Program-made: the position numbers and the translations under genes | The notes under the pieces: generated by a model | Database searches by the model: none | What the model was told of the DNA's origin: nothing | The model's input: the letters and a program-made list of their open reading frames with translations, nothing else | Part shown: piece after piece, positions 39,900 to 48,243 of the stretch | How positions within the stretch are numbered: the first letter of the stretch is position 1 | Layout of the letters: the number at the start of each line of letters is the position of its first letter | DNA from: an uncultured Bacteroidales bacterium | GTDB lineage: Bacteria > Bacteroidota > Bacteroidia > Bacteroidales > F082 | Reading direction: 5' to 3' | DNA: 64,000 bases | Assembly: GCA_905233685.1 (NCBI GenBank) | Contig: CAJOEZ010000002.1 | Location: forward strand, 1-64,000

Positions 39900-42194
39900 T
39901 CAAAAACCTCTAATCGTGGCAAACAAGTTGTCTATCTCCTGTGTCTCTGAATCCGCATACTCATCGGGCCCGTATCTGTAATCATCTTGATATGCCTCAA
40001 CTTGGGCATCAATGTAATTAAGGTATTCATCCTTACGCTCCCTGATTTCGTATACCACGGATTCCGACCCTAACAAAGAAACCTGTTGGCACAATTCATC
40101 AACCGTGGAATCAAGATCTTCCAAATCGGTGTCCTTGGTGTTCCTAAGATCGTTCTGAAGACAACCTGCTACAATAGAACAAAACTCTTTCGATTCCAAA
40201 CAATCACTATGGTTTGGAAATACCTTACTGATTGATGAAACCAATTCCAAACAATCATCACCATAATACAACCTTGAAAGGTAGTTCGAAAAAAGGGAAT
40301 CAAGATCCAGTGTTGTCTTACTCACATCCATATGCTCCAGAAGCTTCAGCTGGAAATAGATGCTAACACCAGTATCTGTCATGATTTGCTCCGTTACCTT
40401 CTGTTCCACATAACCGGGCCGCGTTTTCACTAATTCTTCATGATATACGAGAAGATTATACAACACTTCGGCTCGGGTTCGTGGGTCACTATTTATATAC
40501 CTATTATTTGTCGAATCTACAAAGGTCACCGTCCTGCAACTCCTACAATCATTCCACAACCGATCAAACACCTTAAAGAATTGGTTTGCCATTTTGGAAG
40601 AAAAAGACATATCCCAAGGAGGTCGCCTAAACTCACGAAGAGCGCCAAATGCTTGCTCAACAAAGCAGGCACTCTCAAGTAGCACTTCCTTCACGTGTTC
40701 GTTTTCTCCAATGTATCGCACAAGAACATCAAACACCCCAGGATTATGAAAATCGACATGCGTTCCTCCTCGATCTTTACCTATAGTGATGAAGTTATCC
40801 TCCAAAACCTTTACCGCCTTTTTCCAATCCACATCGTTCAGATAACCTTTCTCTTTATATACCTTCTCAAAAAAATAGGTATATGCCTCCTTCCACTTGT
40901 CGTACATGACTGGCGTTCCCATGGTAGCCAACACCAACAAGGCTTCTTGCTCAATGGTCGAAAGACGGTCGAATGCTTCAAGCCACACACTGTCAGGATG
41001 GTCAAAGAAACCTTTTATCTTATCAAAATACACTTCAAGTTTACACTGCTCATGCGTCTTCTGTGTAAGGAAAGTCTCAATGATACGGGGACTGAAATGC
41101 GGATGATCGATAATTTTCAAGTAGTTTTTATCCTTGAGAATAGCGTTGATGTATTCCTGGGGTATTTGGTTTGCAACAAGATGGTTATATAGAATCTGAG
41201 CTCTTACAAAGCGGGTGTATTTCCCCATATCCACCACGCACTTCGACATCTCTATGCCCCTACCCTCCTTGAGCCGTCCATAGCGAGCCAGTCCTTGCTG
41301 AAGGATGTATTCTCGAGTGGTCAAAATAAACAACTTGTCCTTTTCTCGCTGGCAAGCATTTATAAACTTTACAATCCGGCTGTCAAAGTTCTTTTCACCT
41401 TCCTCAAAAGTGATTTGACCCATGAAATCGTCGTAGAAGAAGACCTGGCGCTTTCCCGTTTGCAACACCTTCACCAAATCATCAATACTACTATTGGTGT
41501 AATAGAACTCTTCGAAATTGGTGAAACTCAAGGTATCGGTAAACTTATCTGAAAGGAGATGCATCACAAGCACCCGTGCCAAAGTAGTCTTTCCAATACC
41601 TGGCTCGCCCGAGATAACCACATAACGGTTCTCCAACAGTTTACTCAATGCCTCGTTGAAGCTATCGTTCATTACATAGGTACGAATAGTTTCCTGCATC
41701 TCATCCTTTTCAAAACTTGTCCAATTGACAATGTTTTTGTTCAGTATGGAATTAAGTACATTGGTACTAGCCAGCCACAGTTTATAATACTGCCGTTCCA
41801 CATCGGGATGTAAAGCCAATATTTTGTTTAAATCCTGTTTAGCCCAGATGTCTCCCTCTTTTTTAATATACGGGGCGAACAACCCCATAATCTCATTTTT
41901 GTTGGCAGGAGTGAGGTCGACCGAGGTAACGAGCATATAGCGATCAGGATTCAACGCTTTCACCTTGTCAGCCTCTTTCTTCAATTCTGGTTTTAGCTCT
42001 TTATAATCAATGTATCGTTTAGCCTGTACAATAACCGTTTTCCCTTTTCCATAGGAACAGCGAAGGTCAACACCTCCATCCCTTCCCTCGGCAAAGTTCG
42101 CCAAGTCGAGTTTCTCGTGCGAGTTAATCAAATCTCGGGCAAAACATTCAAACTCGAATGCACTTAGCAAGTTTCGGAAATCATAGTTCAGCAT
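39900..42194 (-). CDS. Mrr-like nuclease fused to STAND NTPase (nSTAND3-type), probable defence protein
   Basis: A 764-residue protein. The N-terminal ~120 residues are a PD-(D/E)XK domain like Mrr: FEFECFARDLI (13-23), AEGRDGGVDLRCSY (36-49, catalytic Asp43) and TVIVQAKRY (53-61, QxK). Walker A is YVVISGEPGIGKTTLARVLV (191-210), Walker B-like VFFYDDFMGQITFEEGEK, and the sensor segment is KLFILTTREYILQQG. C-terminal residues are helical repeats probably used for recognition. Nuclease-STAND proteins are known phage-defence effectors; the specific trigger is not evident. It stands alone upstream of the STAS-ATPase gene. Confidence 0.85.
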   Translation of the reverse strand: MLNYDFRNLLSAFEFECFARDLINSHEKLDLANFAEGRDGGVDLRCSYGKGKTVIVQAKRYIDYKELKPELKKEADKVKALNPDRYMLVTSVDLTPANKNEIMGLFAPYIKKEGDIWAKQDLNKILALHPDVERQYYKLWLASTNVLNSILNKNIVNWTSFEKDEMQETIRTYVMNDSFNEALSKLLENRYVVISGEPGIGKTTLARVLVMHLLSDKFTDTLSFTNFEEFYYTNSSIDDLVKVLQTGKRQVFFYDDFMGQITFEEGEKNFDSRIVKFINACQREKDKLFILTTREYILQQGLARYGRLKEGRGIEMSKCVVDMGKYTRFVRAQILYNHLVANQIPQEYINAILKDKNYLKIIDHPHFSPRIIETFLTQKTHEQCKLEVYFDKIKGFFDHPDSVWLEAFDRLSTIEQEALLVLATMGTPVMYDKWKEAYTYFFEKVYKEKGYLNDVDWKKAVKVLEDNFITIGKDRGGTHVDFHNPGVFDVLVRYIGENEHVKEVLLESACFVEQAFGALREFRRPPWDMSFSSKMANQFFKVFDRLWNDCRSCRTVTFVDSTNNRYINSDPRTRAEVLYNLLVYHEELVKTRPGYVEQKVTEQIMTDTGVSIYFQLKLLEHMDVSKTTLDLDSLFSNYLSRLYYGDDCLELVSSISKVFPNHSDCLESKEFCSIVAGCLQNDLRNTKDTDLEDLDSTVDELCQQVSLLGSESVVYEIRERKDEYLNYIDAQVEAYQDDYRYGPDEYADSETQEIDNLFATIRGF

Positions 42195-42246
42195 AAAAAA
42201 AACCTAAACACTCTGTTTTTCACAAAAATTCAGATTGTTATACACA
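42195..42246. other. short gap between STAND and ATPase-nuclease genes
   Basis: 52 bp of AT-rich DNA; no gene and no clear signal. Confidence 0.3.
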
Positions 42247-42861
42247 CTATTTCCTTAAATAAACCCTTTTGATACTTTTTATGGTAGCAAAATTTGTTGC
42301 TCGGATGAGAATCTTATCATTGGTAAGAATATCTTCTACCGATTCTGTTGTTCCATCTTCGTAAGTAACTGGAAAACACCAACTTTCAAATCCATCTTCC
42401 AAAGTAGGGTACGAAACAATAGCATTGACTCTTTTGTCTTGCGAAATAATATTCTTTGCTCTGAAATACCCTACGGTCTTCTTAATTTGAGTAACCATCA
42501 ATTGAGGATATCCATAGTCCTTCTTTTGTGCATTTTCAAGACTATTCACATACTTGGTCTCAATAAACAGTATCCATTCCAATTCATCGGCACCTTCAGG
42601 AAACAACACGCATTCACATTGCTTTTCGTACAATCCAACACCTATAGGCAATGCGTTTTCAGGAAAAGCATCAAAGTCAACTGTCAACGATGAGGGGTTG
42701 TTCAATTCCACCGCCGCCACACCACCTTCTACGCTGTCAATGGTTGCACGTCCGCCATTAATCGGTTTCATGTCCCTAACAAACAGCGTTGTACCTTGAA
42801 TGTTGATAAAGCATTCCTCGTGCGTCGGCAGAACTGATATTATTCTTTCCTTTAGATTCAT
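42247..42861 (-). CDS. PD-(D/E)XK nuclease-like protein of ATPase pair (putative effector)
   Basis: A 204-residue protein translationally coupled (ATGA overlap) to the AAA ATPase upstream. The segment ECVLFPEGADELEWILFIET followed by KYVNSL fits a PD-(D/E)XK core: an acidic position near 90-93 and E101-x-K103 in FIETKYV. YGYPQLMVTQIKKTVGYFRA then gives the helix expected after the active site. No DNA-binding domain is recognised. It is probably the nuclease arm of a two-gene ATPase-nuclease system, but the fold call needs a structure-based check. Confidence 0.6.
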   Translation of the reverse strand: MNLKERIISVLPTHEECFINIQGTTLFVRDMKPINGGRATIDSVEGGVAAVELNNPSSLTVDFDAFPENALPIGVGLYEKQCECVLFPEGADELEWILFIETKYVNSLENAQKKDYGYPQLMVTQIKKTVGYFRAKNIISQDKRVNAIVSYPTLEDGFESWCFPVTYEDGTTESVEDILTNDKILIRATNFATIKSIKRVYLRK

Positions 42862-44129
42862 TCTGTATAACCCAGCATTGTATGATACTCGTTAAGAATA
42901 TCGTTCATCACTTCGTTGAAATAATGCTTGCCTATCAACCCCAGCGGCGATGTCTTAATATCACTAAGCGTTCCGTTTTCATTTGTTTGCCATACCGATA
43001 CCAATTGAGGGTCAATACGCGACGAATAACTTAACAACGACTCTTTGTCACTTTCATCCATCTCATCTGCAACCTTATAACTCAACATACAATTATTGAT
43101 AGCATAAAGGGTATAGGGACTATGGGTGGTTAACAGCATCATGTCGCGATTGAAATCTGTCTCTCTAAGCATAGCATAAATCAAACGCACCTGGGTTTGA
43201 GGGAACAAATTAAGTTCGGGTTCTTCAATAATCAATTTGGCATAGTGTGGTTTTTCCAATCTTTCCATCAAATCAGTCACCGAAGTCAATTCTGTGTCTT
43301 GAATACTCTCTTTCGTAGCCTTTCGCAGGATGGAGAGGCTTTCCTGCAATTTCTGTTGAAGGGCAGGAAAGTCAAGTGCTTTTTTAACCTCTTCTTCATC
43401 GGCATTGTGCATTATTTCTCTAATTAAAGCCTTTTGAATGACAGAATATTTGTCATATGAGGTTTCTTCATCATTCTCAAATACCCACTTGGTAACATAA
43501 TTAAAATAGACGTACAATGGTATCACCGATTGAATGCCGCTGGAAGCTTCGTCAATATCAAGTTCCTTTTTGTTGGGAAGTATGATTTTGTCGCGTTTTG
43601 ATTCTTCGTCATAGTAATATCTGACATTCAAGTCAACAATTGGCATTCCCTCGTTTTTTGCATATTTTGAGTGAATTGACAACCAATTGAACAAGAAGTC
43701 CCTCACATAGCTCTTGTCCATAGGCAGGCTTGAGATATTATTCAACATCACCAGATTACGCTCAGATGGGATATAAGCCACTTTGCCATTTTCGGCACTA
43801 CCAAAGCCGTCGGCCAATGTAATGCTGAAATGCTCCAAATCATAATAATCAAAAGAGATATAATCACCATCGTAATGGATATATGCTCCTTCGTTAAAAT
43901 AATTGGCTATTTTATGATAGTTAAGCAATTCCCTTTTTAATAGTTCACCATCAACATAATCTTTATCCTGATGCGCAATTATATCTTTCTCAAGCCAAAG
44001 ACAAAAGCTGAGCAGCTTTGCAATAGTGCTTTTACCACTGCTCTGTTTGCCTATGATTACATTGACTCTATTAATAGGGATGTTCACATAGCTAATAGGA
44101 CCTATGTTTTTTATTATTAATCTATTCAT
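42858..44129 (-). CDS. AAA family ATPase, OLD/ABC-like
   Basis: A 423-residue ATPase with an ABC-type architecture: NRLIIKNIGPISYVNIPINR, Walker A VIIGKQSSGKSTIAKLLSF (25-43), and Walker B in KLIIEEPELNLFPQTQVRLI with the following LLTTHSPYTLYAINN H-loop. The long middle region with DIDEASSGIQSVIPLYVYF carries a signature-like segment. There is no Toprim domain, unlike classical OLD nucleases; the separate 204-aa gene probably supplies the nuclease. Such ATPase-plus-small-protein pairs are common in defence islands. Confidence 0.82.
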   Translation of the reverse strand: MNRLIIKNIGPISYVNIPINRVNVIIGKQSSGKSTIAKLLSFCLWLEKDIIAHQDKDYVDGELLKRELLNYHKIANYFNEGAYIHYDGDYISFDYYDLEHFSITLADGFGSAENGKVAYIPSERNLVMLNNISSLPMDKSYVRDFLFNWLSIHSKYAKNEGMPIVDLNVRYYYDEESKRDKIILPNKKELDIDEASSGIQSVIPLYVYFNYVTKWVFENDEETSYDKYSVIQKALIREIMHNADEEEVKKALDFPALQQKLQESLSILRKATKESIQDTELTSVTDLMERLEKPHYAKLIIEEPELNLFPQTQVRLIYAMLRETDFNRDMMLLTTHSPYTLYAINNCMLSYKVADEMDESDKESLLSYSSRIDPQLVSVWQTNENGTLSDIKTSPLGLIGKHYFNEVMNDILNEYHTMLGYTE

Positions 44130-44217
44130 ATCATATTATAAACTTCTTTTTCAACGACTTTTGCCGCAAAAGATTGAATGGAATCTCCAAACTACAAAAC
44201 CAAAGACTAAACATCGA
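44130..44217. other. short gap before rfbA 3' end
   Basis: 88 bp between the ATPase start and the rfbA stop. No gene or clear motif is seen. Confidence 0.3.
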
Positions 44218-45132
44218 CTACTTCAACTCCTCAATCACTTTCAGCAGATACTGCCCGTACTGGTTCTTTAGCATGGGCTGGGCAAGGTCGCGCATTTTGG
44301 CCTCGCTAATCCAGCCGTGACGGTAGGCTATGCCTTCCAAACAGCCAATCTTCAAGCCCGTGCGCTTCTCTATGACTTCCACGAAGGTAGAGGCCTCGGC
44401 CAGACTGTCGTGTGTGCCCGTGTCAAGCCAAGCGAAGCCACGGCCCAGCGTCTGAACCTTTAGTGCTCCTTCCTTAAGGAAGCGTTGATTGACACTGGTA
44501 ATCTCCAACTCACCCCTCGCTGAAGGCTTGATGTTTTTGGCCACTTCCACCACCTTATTAGGATAGAAATAAAGGCCCACCACGGCATAGTTGCTCTTGG
44601 GATGCTGTGGCTTCTCCTCGATGCTGAGACACTTACCGCTCTTGTCGAACTCTGCCACACCGTAACGCTCGGGGTCGGCCACCCAATAGCCGAACACCGT
44701 GGCTTGAGGGGTAAAAGATCCCTGAGCCTGTCGAAGGGTCGCACCTCCCTCGGCATTCTTCACGGCATTGAGGAGCATCGTAGTGAAGCCGTTGCCATAG
44801 AAAATGTTATCACCCAATACGAGGCAGACGCTGTCATCGCCGATGAACTTCTCTCCTATGATGAAAGCCTGCGCCAAACCGTCGGGGCTAGGCTGTTCGG
44901 CATACTCGAAGCGCACACCGAAATCGCTGCCGTCGCCCAAGAGTCGCTTAAAGGCGGGGAGGTCGTAAGGCGTGGAGATAATCAGTATCTCCCTGATGCC
45001 CGCCAACATCAGCACGCTGATGGGGTAATACACCATTGGCTTGTCGTAGATGGGGAGCAGTTGTTTGCTCACGCCCTTAGTGATGGGGTATAATCGGGTG
45101 CCGGAGCCACCGGCGAGGACGATGCCTTTCAT
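44218..45132 (-). CDS. rfbA: glucose-1-phosphate thymidylyltransferase (second full copy, with in-frame repeat insertion)
   Basis: A 304-residue RfbA making dTDP-glucose. It has [54 protein letters not shown] and the C-terminal [17 protein letters not shown]. Compared with the copy at 1518, it carries an extra ~12-15 residues after [22 protein letters not shown] (129-143), encoded by a repeat element (44704-44748). The frame is kept and catalytic residues are intact, so the enzyme is probably active. It marks one end of the accessory region, while two 5' remnants of an rfbA-like sequence lie at 32043 and 34505. Confidence 0.92.
   Translation of the reverse strand: MKGIVLAGGSGTRLYPITKGVSKQLLPIYDKPMVYYPISVLMLAGIREILIISTPYDLPAFKRLLGDGSDFGVRFEYAEQPSPDGLAQAFIIGEKFIGDDSVCLVLGDNIFYGNGFTTMLLNAVKNAEGGATLRQAQGSFTPQATVFGYWVADPERYGVAEFDKSGKCLSIEEKPQHPKSNYAVVGLYFYPNKVVEVAKNIKPSARGELEITSVNQRFLKEGALKVQTLGRGFAWLDTGTHDSLAEASTFVEVIEKRTGLKIGCLEGIAYRHGWISEAKMRDLAQPMLKNQYGQYLLKVIEELK
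44704..44748. repeat. in-frame LRQAQG-type repeat insertion in rfbA
   Basis: The core CCCTGAGCCTGTCGAAGGG (44720-44738) is a near-palindrome found again at 48794-48812 and, in split form, at 58072-58132 and 62158-62211. In rfbA it encodes [10 protein letters not shown] within a loop that the paralogue at 1518 lacks. Confidence 0.85.
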
Positions 45133-45424
45133 AGTGTAGAGTTTAGGGTTGAGAGTTTAGAGTTGTGGAAAGTTTAGAGTTTAAAGTGGAGAGTGGAGAG
45201 TTGAAGGGTTTATGTGTTCTTCTTTAGCCGCCGCCCATAGATTTCTTCGGCTTGAGCCTCGAAATGACATGGCCGGCTGGGTCTCTGCAGGGCTCAGAAA
45301 GCATGTCATACCGAGGCGCAGCCGAGTGTATCTATGCTTTCTGAGGCCGTCCTATCTTCATGCCGCCGCCCATAGATTCCTTGCTTACCCACAAACCTCC
45401 CTGGGAATGACATGTGCGGCTTGG
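45133..45424. repeat. intergenic repeats incl. CTTTCTGAGG/GATTTCTTCGG element
   Basis: Heptads (45133-45210) are followed by a long repeat (from about 45228) containing CATAGATTTCTTCGGCTTGA, CCTCGAAATGACATG and CAGAAAGCATGTCATACCGA, which recurs at 47624, 48052, 49733 and 63480. A partial second unit starts near 45360. No gene is seen in these 292 bp. Confidence 0.7.
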
Positions 45425-46723
45425 TTAATCTCTTTTAAAAATATCCCTCGTATAAACCTTCTCCTTCACGTCATCCAGGCAGGAATCATAGCGGTTGGCG
45501 ATGATGGCTTGGCTCTGTTCCTTGAACTTGGCCAAGTCGTTGACGACAAGGCTGCCGAAGAAGGTGCTGCCGTCTTCTAAAGTCGGCTCGTAGATGATGA
45601 CCTCTGCGCCTTTGGCCTTCACGCGCTTCATCACGCCTTGGATGCTGCTCTGGCGGAAGTTGTCGCTGTTCGACTTCATCGTCAGGCGGAACACGCCAAT
45701 CACGCAGCGGCGTTCCTTGGCCGCATTGTACTGGCCTTGGTCGTAGTAATCGTAATAGCCCGCCATCTTCAGCACCTGGTCGGCGATGAAGTCCTTGCGG
45801 GTGCGGTTGCTCTCCACGATGGCGCTCATCATGTTTTGCGGCACGTCGGCGTAGTTGGCCAGGAGCTGCTTGGTGTCCTTGGGCAGGCAATACCCGCCAT
45901 AGCCGAAGCTCGGGTTGTTGTAATGCGAGCCGATACGCGGGTCGAGGCAGATGCCGTCGATGATGGCTTGGGTGTCGAGGCCCTTCACCTCGGCGTAGGT
46001 GTCGAGTTCGTTGAAGTAGCTCACGCGAAGCGCCAAATACGTGTTGGCAAACAGCTTCACCGCCTCGGCTTCCTTCATACCCATGAAGAGTATCGGCACG
46101 TCTTGCTTGATGGCGCCTTGTTGCAGCAGGCTGGCGAAGACCTTGGCTTTCTCTTCCAGATCCACGGTCACCACCTTGCGGATGGCCTCGTTTTCCTCGT
46201 CGAAGCCGTCGATTTGCTTGGGATAGCCCACGATGATGCGGCTGGGATAGAGGTTGTCGTAAAGGGCCTTGCTCTCGCGCAAAAACTCGGGCGAGAACAG
46301 CAGGTTGAACTTTGTGACGCCCTTGGCAGCGTATTTCACATACAGGCCACGGGTGTAACCCACCGGAATGGTCGATTTGATCACCATCACCGCATCGGGG
46401 TTGACGCTCAGAACCAGGTCAATGACCTCCTCCACGTGACTTGTGTCGAAGAAGTTTTTCTGCGGGTCGTAGTTGGTTGGTGCGGCGATAACGACAAACT
46501 CGGCATCTTTGTAGGCCGATGCACCGTCTAAGGTGGCCGTAAGGTCCAGTTCCTTCTCGGCTAAGTATTTCTCGATGTACTCGTCCTGGATGGGCGACTT
46601 GCGGTGGTTGATGAGTTCGACTTTCTCGGGCACCACATCGACGGCGGTGACATGGTTGTGTTGCGCCAGCAAGGTGGCGATACTCAGGCCGACATAGCCT
46701 GTTCCTGCTACTGCGATATTCAT
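45425..46723 (-). CDS. ugd: UDP-glucose 6-dehydrogenase
   Basis: A 432-residue nucleotide-sugar dehydrogenase oxidising UDP-glucose to UDP-glucuronate with NAD. The N-terminal [20 protein letters not shown] binds NAD, and the catalytic Cys is in [20 protein letters not shown]. The C-terminal UDP-binding part ([31 protein letters not shown]-like [18 protein letters not shown]) is complete, unlike the short gene at 28440. It has a probable promoter at 46858 and a leader (46724-46857) containing the element shared with the rfbA remnant. The product would feed glucuronic-acid-derived sugars. Confidence 0.92.
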   Translation of the reverse strand: MNIAVAGTGYVGLSIATLLAQHNHVTAVDVVPEKVELINHRKSPIQDEYIEKYLAEKELDLTATLDGASAYKDAEFVVIAAPTNYDPQKNFFDTSHVEEVIDLVLSVNPDAVMVIKSTIPVGYTRGLYVKYAAKGVTKFNLLFSPEFLRESKALYDNLYPSRIIVGYPKQIDGFDEENEAIRKVVTVDLEEKAKVFASLLQQGAIKQDVPILFMGMKEAEAVKLFANTYLALRVSYFNELDTYAEVKGLDTQAIIDGICLDPRIGSHYNNPSFGYGGYCLPKDTKQLLANYADVPQNMMSAIVESNRTRKDFIADQVLKMAGYYDYYDQGQYNAAKERRCVIGVFRLTMKSNSDNFRQSSIQGVMKRVKAKGAEVIIYEPTLEDGSTFFGSLVVNDLAKFKEQSQAIIANRYDSCLDDVKEKVYTRDIFKRD

Positions 46724-46744
46724 TTTCGTGGTTGTTTTTTCTTA

Positions 46745-46788
46745 CAGCTCCGCCCCGTCAGTCACAGTATCGTTCTGACAAGGGCTTG
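46745..46788 (-). repeat. leader element shared with rfbA remnant region (copy 2)
   Basis: CAGCTCCGCCCCGTCAGTCA, then CGTTCTGACAAGGGCTTG, closely matching 34733-34775. It lies in the 5' leader of ugd, about 22-65 bases before the start codon. Confidence 0.7.
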
Positions 46789-46857
46789 ATTATAAACATA
46801 TTACGGACAAAAGTGCTCGCTTGCAAAAGCGACACTTGACCGCATATTTTTCCGAAG

Positions 46858-46865
46858 CAAATGTA
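46858..46865 (-). promoter_or_regulatory. candidate -7 promoter box of ugd
   Basis: CAAATGTA on the plus strand is TACATTTG on the minus strand, an exact TAnnTTTG match. A TTTG (plus-strand CAAA) at 46882-46885 is a possible -33 box, although the 16-bp spacing is shorter than the usual ~19-20. Confidence 0.5.
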
Positions 46866-46898
46866 GTAAAAAATAATAATACAAATCTGCGTTTCGGA

Positions 46899-47492
46899 TT
46901 ATTTTTCAACAGGTTTTTTTTCAATTAACATCATCTGCTTCCATTTGAAGTAACCCATCACCGCGATGACCACATAAAGCGCATAAAGCGAGGCCTTGAA
47001 CGGGATGTCCTTGTAGAAATACAGCACGCAAGTCACCACATCCACCACAATCCATACAAACCACTGTTCCAAGTACTTACGCGCCAAAGCCCAGATACCC
47101 ACGATGCTGAAAGCCGTGGTGAAGGCATCAGCGACGGGGACGGTGGAGTTGGTGAAGTTTTTCAAAAGGAGGTAAATAATCAACCAGGCGGCAAGGCCGA
47201 CTCCGAGCCAGGCCAAGGCGGTTTTTTTCGGCATGTGGCGTATGGGCAGGTCAGAGGTTTTCTGCTTGTGGCGCGTCCAGGCGACGAAGCCATAGACGGT
47301 CATGGCGAGGTAGTAGAACTCCATGCCGCAGTCGGCGTAAAGGCCTTTCTGATAGTATAATACGATGCCCAAGGCCTGCATCATGAAGCCCACGACCCAC
47401 ATCCAGACGCTGGCTTTGTATTCCAAGAGGATGTAGGCTAAGCCTAAGGCTGTGGTGGTGATGTCTAGCCAGTGGTTTGAGAGGAAGTCCAT
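46899..47492 (-). CDS. pnuC: nicotinamide riboside transporter PnuC family
   Basis: A 197-residue membrane protein with six to seven predicted helices. Family landmarks are LAYILLEYKASVWMWVVGFM, FYYLAMTVYGFVAWTRHKQK and KYLEQWFVWIVVDVVTCVLY (W-x-W and the aromatic-rich transport site). PnuC imports nicotinamide riboside for NAD synthesis. It is separated from ugd by 175 bp. With thyX and two PRPP-loop cassettes in the same region it adds to a nucleotide theme, although it may be unrelated. Confidence 0.88.
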   Translation of the reverse strand: MDFLSNHWLDITTTALGLAYILLEYKASVWMWVVGFMMQALGIVLYYQKGLYADCGMEFYYLAMTVYGFVAWTRHKQKTSDLPIRHMPKKTALAWLGVGLAAWLIIYLLLKNFTNSTVPVADAFTTAFSIVGIWALARKYLEQWFVWIVVDVVTCVLYFYKDIPFKASLYALYVVIAVMGYFKWKQMMLIEKKPVEK

Positions 47493-47749
47493 TTTTTGTC
47501 TTATCAGGCTTTTGAAGCCATGTCATCCCTGCGGTTGGCCGTGCGTGAGCATGGAAATCGAAGATTCGACGAAGTCAATCTATGGCTTCAAAAGACGTCG
47601 TTAGGCGTATTACTCTTCTTGTCGCCGTCTATAGATTTCTTCGGCTTAGAGCCTCGAAATGACATGTGCGGCTTGGTCTCTGCAGGGCTCAGAAAGCATG
47701 TCATACCGAGGCGCAGCCGAGTGTATCTATGCTTTCTGAGGCCGTCCTA
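47493..47749. repeat. intergenic repeats with TTTTGAAGCCAT inverted ends
   Basis: Contains the inverted-repeat element 47510-47593 and a unit of the GATTTCTTCGG/CTTTCTGAGG repeat from about 47624. No gene is seen. Confidence 0.65.
47510..47593. repeat. 84-bp element bounded by 12-bp inverted repeats
   Basis: TTTTGAAGCCAT (47510-47521) and its exact reverse complement ATGGCTTCAAAA (47582-47593) bound an 84-bp unit. A shorter relative with the same ends is at 49645-49706. Confidence 0.8.
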
Positions 47750-48034
47750 TTATTGTTGTTCAAGCAAATCTATCCTTTGTGGATTCATCGCATTAATTAG
47801 CTTTTCCTTATTTGCTCGAGATAGCTTCTTTAGCTTTTTCTCTCTGAGTATAGCTTGGTCTATCAGCCCAAATTCCTCGTAATACACCAACTTATGACAC
47901 TTATACTTTGCTGTGAATACAGATCCACCGCCTTCTTTGTGTTCACATACCCGTCTGACCAAATCATTGGTCACTCCTGTATATAGTGCTCTACCATTAG
48001 TGCTTTGCATCATATAGACCCAGTAGGTTTTCAT
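47750..48034 (-). CDS. GIY-YIG nuclease family protein
   Basis: About 94 residues from the ATG at 48034: MKTYWVYMMQSTNGRALYTG, then VTNDLVRRVCEHKEGGGSVF and YKCHKLVYYEEFGLIDQAIL. This is the GIY-YIG core: the GIY/YIG pair is VYMM and LYTG, with a following R and a late E. The upstream in-frame extension is entirely inside the CTTTCTGAGG repeat and so is not part of the gene. Such small GIY-YIG proteins are frequent in Bacteroidetes; their role is unknown. Confidence 0.85.
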   Translation of the reverse strand: MKTYWVYMMQSTNGRALYTGVTNDLVRRVCEHKEGGGSVFTAKYKCHKLVYYEEFGLIDQAILREKKLKKLSRANKEKLINAMNPQRIDLLEQQ

Positions 48035-48243
48035 CGGTATTTCTTCTTTGACCGCCGCCCATAGATTTCTTCGGCTTGAGCCTCGAAATGACATGGCCAG
48101 CTGGGTCTCTGCAGGGCTCAGAAAGCATGTCATACCGAGGCACAGCCGAGTGTATCTATGCTTTCTGAGGCCGTCCTATCTTCACGCTGCCGCCCATAGA
48201 TTTCTTCGGCTTGGGGCCTCGAAATGACATGGCCGGCTTGGTA
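48035..48243. repeat. CTTTCTGAGG/GATTTCTTCGG repeat block
   Basis: This gap contains the repeat block at 48052-48240 (GATTTCTTCGGCTTGAGCCT, CAGAAAGCATGTCATACCGA, ATCTATGCTTTCTGAGGCCG). No gene is seen. Confidence 0.7.

Noticed and set aside
45638-46531. 297-codon plus-strand reading frame
   Set aside because: It is antisense to ugd, a well-recognised enzyme.
47750-48133. GIY-YIG gene starting at 48133
   Set aside because: The extra N-terminus (MTCFLSPAETQL...) is encoded by the dispersed repeat; the family core starts at 48034.
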